Source of the DNA: Microtetraspora glauca
GTDB taxonomy: Bacteria > Actinomycetota > Actinomycetes > Streptosporangiales > Streptosporangiaceae
Assembly: GCA_001570385.1 (NCBI GenBank)
Contig: BBYL01000016.1
Location: 228,642 to 292,641 of the forward strand
Direction of reading: 5' to 3'
Length of the DNA: 64,000 bases
This document shows, one piece after another, positions 61,029 through 64,000 of the stretch (its first letter is position 1; the number at the start of each line of letters is the position of its first letter). The position numbers were made by a program, and so were the translations under genes. The notes under the pieces are model-generated. The model saw only the letters and a list, made by a program, of their open reading frames with translations, was not told where the DNA came from and did not search any database.

Positions 61029-63140
61029 TCAGTCCGGGTCGTGCGGCTCGTCGAAGTCGTCCAGCGCGTACTCGATCAGCTCGCTGAGCGAGAGCCGCGT
61101 GCCCCGGCTGTACGCCTCCTGGTAGGCGGCGTCACCGAGCAACTTCCTGCACTCCTTGACGCACTGCTCGTGCTCGTTCGTGAAGAACGGCGACCCGAAC
61201 TGCGGCAACCCGAAGGTCCGCCAGTTGGTCTGGGCCGCGCCGAGCAGGTGCGCGGTGTACTCCGGCCGGCCCATCTCCAGATAGAGCCCGGCCATCACGT
61301 CCACGCACAGCACGATGCCGAGGACGTCGTGGAAGTACCGCTTGATCCGCAGCGAGGACTTGCAGCTCTCCAGCGCCTCGTCGCGGCGGCCGGTGGCCCG
61401 CTGGACCTGCGAGGTGGCGTACCACGCGTAGGAGCGCAACCACTGCTCACCGCGCTCGGTGCACTCCTTGACGCAGTCTTCGAGGAGCCCCTCGGCCTCC
61501 GCGAAGTCACCCTGCGCGAACAGGACCATGGACAGCTCCACGATCGCGGGCAGCAACCCGGGGTTGAGCTCCCGCCCGCCCCGGTGGAACTCGATGGCCA
61601 CGCCGAGCAGGGCCGTGGCCTTCTTCGCGTCGCCCTGCAGCATCGCGGTGGTGCCCTGCATCTTGGTCGCCAGGATGACGGCCCCGGAGTCGCCGGCCCG
61701 CACCGCCTCGCTGCTGCACTCCTCTGCCGCCGCCAGCGCGCCGGGCAGGTCGCCCTGGGCGCTGCGGATGTACGCCAGCACCCACAGGGCCTTGCATCGT
61801 TCCTTGCTCGGCACCCGTGACGCGGCGAGCGCTCTTTCCAGGTAGACCGCACCCTCCCGGGCGAATCCGCACGCGACCCAGAGGAACCACAGCGACGACA
61901 GCAGCTCCTGGCCGACACGCGCCTCGATCGGGTCGGACAGGCAGTAGTCGAGCGCGACCCGGATGTTGTCGTGCTCCTGGCGCATGCGCACGTACCACTG
62001 CACCTGCCGCGGACCCGACCAGGAGTGCTCGCCGCGCTGGGCGAGCTGCAGGTAGTGGTCGCGGTGGCGGCGGCGCAGCGCTTCGGTCTCGCCGAGCTTC
62101 TCCAGCCACTCGGCGCCGTACTGCCGGAGGGTGTCGATCAGCCGGTACCGGTGGCCGACCGGGGTGGCGAAGCTGAACAGGATCGACTTGTCCACCAGGC
62201 CGGTGATCACGTCCAGGACGGTCGCGGCCTCGAGGCCGTCGCCCGCGCAGACGTAACGGGCCGCGTCCAGGTCGAAGTCGCCCGCGAACACCGACAGGCG
62301 GGCCCACAGCAGCCGCTCGGCCGGCTCGCACAGCTCGTGGCTCCAGCCGATCGCCGCGCGCAGCGTCTGGTGCCGCGGCAACGCCGTACGGCTGGCGCCG
62401 GCCAGCAGGCTGAAGCGGTCGGTGAGGAGCGCGAGGATCTGCTCGACCGACAGCGCGCGCAGGCGGACGGCGGCGAGCTCGATGGCGAGCGGGATCCCGT
62501 CGAGCCGCCGGCACAGCTCCGACACGGCCGACACGTTGCTCTCGTCCACCACGAAGTCCGGCACGACAGCGCTGCCCCGCTCCGCGAAGAGCTGGACCGC
62601 CTCGTTGGTGTACGGACTCTCCGAGGGATCGTCTCCCGGCACGGCGAGCGGAGGGATCGCGATCGTGTGCTCGCCGGGGGCGTTGAGCGACCGGCGGCTC
62701 GTCGCGATGATCCGCAGGTTGGGCGCCCGGGCCAGCAGTTCCTGCGTCAGCTCGGCACAGGCGTCCACCAGATGCTCACAGGTGTCCAGGATGAGCAGGA
62801 TCTCGCGGTCGCCCAGCCACTCGGCCAGGGTCTCGGACCCGGCGCGGTGCGACTGGTCGGCGATGCCGAGCGCCGACGTGATCGTGTGATGGACCATCCC
62901 GGCGTCCTGCAGCCGCGCGAGGTCGGCGTACCAGACGCCGTCCTTGAACTGCTGGCGCACCAGATGGGCGATGCGCAGGGCCGTACGGGACTTGCCCACG
63001 CCCCCGATCCCGGTCACGGTGACCAGTCGGGAGTCGCGCAGTCGCTGTCTGATGGTGGCGAGAAGCCTGGTCCGACCCACGAAGCTGGTCAGCTCCGCGG
63101 GCAGGTTGCCCTCTCGACGCCATCCTGCTGGCGTTGCCAT
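61029..63140 (-). CDS. STAND ATPase with TPR-like repeats (AfsR/LuxR-type, no DNA-binding domain)
   Basis: A 703-residue signalling ATPase. The nucleotide domain (about residues 15-330) has Walker A TGIGGVGKSRTAL, Walker B ILLILDTCEHL, RIIATSRRSL (sensor), and GLVDKSI near the end. Helical TPR-like repeats fill residues 370-680. Homologues usually carry a LuxR helix-turn-helix at the C-terminus or a SARP domain at the N-terminus; neither is present here. It may pass its signal by protein contact, or the DNA-binding part was lost. GAGG precedes the ATG. Confidence 0.9.
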   Translation of the reverse strand: MATPAGWRREGNLPAELTSFVGRTRLLATIRQRLRDSRLVTVTGIGGVGKSRTALRIAHLVRQQFKDGVWYADLARLQDAGMVHHTITSALGIADQSHRAGSETLAEWLGDREILLILDTCEHLVDACAELTQELLARAPNLRIIATSRRSLNAPGEHTIAIPPLAVPGDDPSESPYTNEAVQLFAERGSAVVPDFVVDESNVSAVSELCRRLDGIPLAIELAAVRLRALSVEQILALLTDRFSLLAGASRTALPRHQTLRAAIGWSHELCEPAERLLWARLSVFAGDFDLDAARYVCAGDGLEAATVLDVITGLVDKSILFSFATPVGHRYRLIDTLRQYGAEWLEKLGETEALRRRHRDHYLQLAQRGEHSWSGPRQVQWYVRMRQEHDNIRVALDYCLSDPIEARVGQELLSSLWFLWVACGFAREGAVYLERALAASRVPSKERCKALWVLAYIRSAQGDLPGALAAAEECSSEAVRAGDSGAVILATKMQGTTAMLQGDAKKATALLGVAIEFHRGGRELNPGLLPAIVELSMVLFAQGDFAEAEGLLEDCVKECTERGEQWLRSYAWYATSQVQRATGRRDEALESCKSSLRIKRYFHDVLGIVLCVDVMAGLYLEMGRPEYTAHLLGAAQTNWRTFGLPQFGSPFFTNEHEQCVKECRKLLGDAAYQEAYSRGTRLSLSELIEYALDDFDEPHDPD

Positions 63141-63368
63141 GCCGCCTCACGGGGGTCGCGTCCGGCCTGCTACCTGTTTCCGCATCGTACCTTTGCTGAC
63201 GGTTGAATGTTCGGGTCTGAGGATCGAGAGGTTCCACCTTCTCGGGGGAAATCACCTCGACCTGGGGCGTTCTGCCGTAATTCGCCATGATTCGGCGCTA
63301 TTGCCGATGAGGGGCGCGACGCGCCGACGGCACCCGCGCCCGGCCGCCTGGCCGGTTACCATCGTCGT

Positions 63369-63542
63369 GTGACTGAGCGGCATCCGGATGACATGCGGCC
63401 GGTGGACCTCTTTGACGAGGGACTGCCGGTGCTGCCCGACCAGACCAGCGACGACACCGACCTCGGCTGGGGTGAGTGGCGTGGCGACGCCGATTCCGAC
63501 GACGCCCGACTGATCGAGGAACGCCCGCCGCACTGGGACTAG
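63369..63542 (+). CDS. Small acidic protein ending PPHWD
   Basis: A 57-residue, very acidic protein (VTERHPDDMRPVDLFDEGL ... DTDLGWGEWRG ... RLIEERPPHWD). The codon use is typical of this genome. Small proteins with a DDTDLGWGE motif and a PPHWD end are, as I recall, widespread in actinomycetes, of unknown function. It starts with GTG and ends with TAG inside CTAG, where the IS630-type element begins. Confidence 0.72.
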   Translation: MTERHPDDMRPVDLFDEGLPVLPDQTSDDTDLGWGEWRGDADSDDARLIEERPPHWD

Positions 63543-63549
63543 TGCCGTG

Positions 63550-64000
63550 TCAGGCCACGTTTGCCCTCTTCACGATCCGGCGTAGGCGGGGGTTATCGAC
63601 GTTGCGGTTACGCCAGGCGATGTAGCGGCGGATCATGCTGCCCTGCTCGCGGTGGCTGGCATGGTCGGTGCCGTTGAGAGTGAACTCGCGCAACGCGGTG
63701 AACTGCGCCTCGATCCGGTTCAAGTAGGAGGAGTTGGTGGGCGTGTAGGCGATCTCGACGTTGTTCGCCTCCGCCCACTGGCCGACTCGCTTGTCCTTCT
63801 TGGTCGTCAGGTGCGGGCTGAAGTTGTCACACACGATCGCGATGCGAACCTCGAGAGGGTAGAGGCTACGCAGGTAGCGGCAGAACTCCAGGAACTCGCC
63901 GCGTCGCTTGCGTTTCTTGATGTGCCCGTACATCTTGTTCTTGCCCACGTCTAACGCGGCGAACAGGTGCCGTACGCCTTGGGTGCGGGTGTAGGTGGCG
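63550..64000 (-). mobile_element. IS630-family transposase, C-terminal part, runs off the window
   Basis: The minus-strand frame is open from the window edge to a TGA at 63550-63552. It encodes the last 149 or so residues of an IS630-type DDE transposase: LFAALDVGKNKMYGHIKK, the second catalytic Asp in IVCDNFSPH, and the third acidic residue in SSYLNRIEAQF. No frameshift is seen, so the element may be intact. Its right end lies at the CTAG (63539-63542) formed by the small acidic protein's stop codon; IS630 targets the TA of CTAG. Confidence 0.9.

Overview
The window is high-GC (roughly 70%) actinomycete DNA: dense genes, GC-rich third codon positions, many GTG starts, SARP, TetR and PadR regulators, Hanks-type kinase and FHA genes, a PAC2 protein and a terpene synthase. 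A Streptosporangiales- or Streptomyces-like filamentous actinomycete fits; the genus cannot be fixed from this sequence.

Region 1 (1-28087) is the larger part of an aromatic type II polyketide cluster that continues left of the window. It holds a flavin-dependent halogenase (truncated by the window edge) with a flavin reductase, an O-methyltransferase, two paralogous ketoreductase-plus-ABM-monooxygenase pairs, a DUF1772 protein of the anthrone-oxygenase type, a double SchA/CurD-domain protein, an asparagine-synthetase-like amidotransferase with a TenA-like protein, a membrane-anchored multicopper oxidase, a chain length factor, an ACP, a SRPBCC cyclase, and a private acetyl-CoA carboxylase (AccDA, AccB, AccC). 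Export is by a 14-helix MFS pump and perhaps a POT carrier. Control is by a SARP, two TetR proteins and a PadR repressor. SchA/CurD, paired ABM/KR, amidotransferase and halogenase genes together point to a chlorinated, nitrogen-containing pentangular or polycyclic-xanthone-type polyphenol. This is inference. No ketosynthase alpha gene sits beside the chain length factor, which is abnormal.

Region 2 (28088-31515) holds a cupin plus ArsR-rhodanese operon with a clear palindromic operator, and an MFS transporter.

Region 3 (31516-41637) is a tightly coupled operon: four luciferase-like flavin monooxygenases followed by a complete peptide/nickel-type ABC importer. It looks like a scavenging pathway that imports and oxidises an organic, possibly sulfur-containing, compound.

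Region 4 (41638-57608) is mostly chromosomal housekeeping: a kinase fused to a lytic-transglycosylase-like domain with a convergent FHA gene, HAD phosphatases, a PfkB sugar kinase, a short Cys-containing leader peptide in front of an orphan OmpR-type winged-helix protein, HrpA helicase, an SGNH hydrolase, a tyrosine phosphatase, a Gfo/Idh/MocA oxidoreductase and a PAC2 protein.

Region 5 (57609-64000) contains a class I terpene synthase, a DUF3800 protein, an ACT-like protein, a large STAND ATPase, a small acidic protein and the end of an IS630-family element.

Two patterns cut across the regions. Short tandem duplications recur at gene ends and in linkers. IS630-type sequence abuts a CTAG made by a gene's own TAG stop codon at two places.
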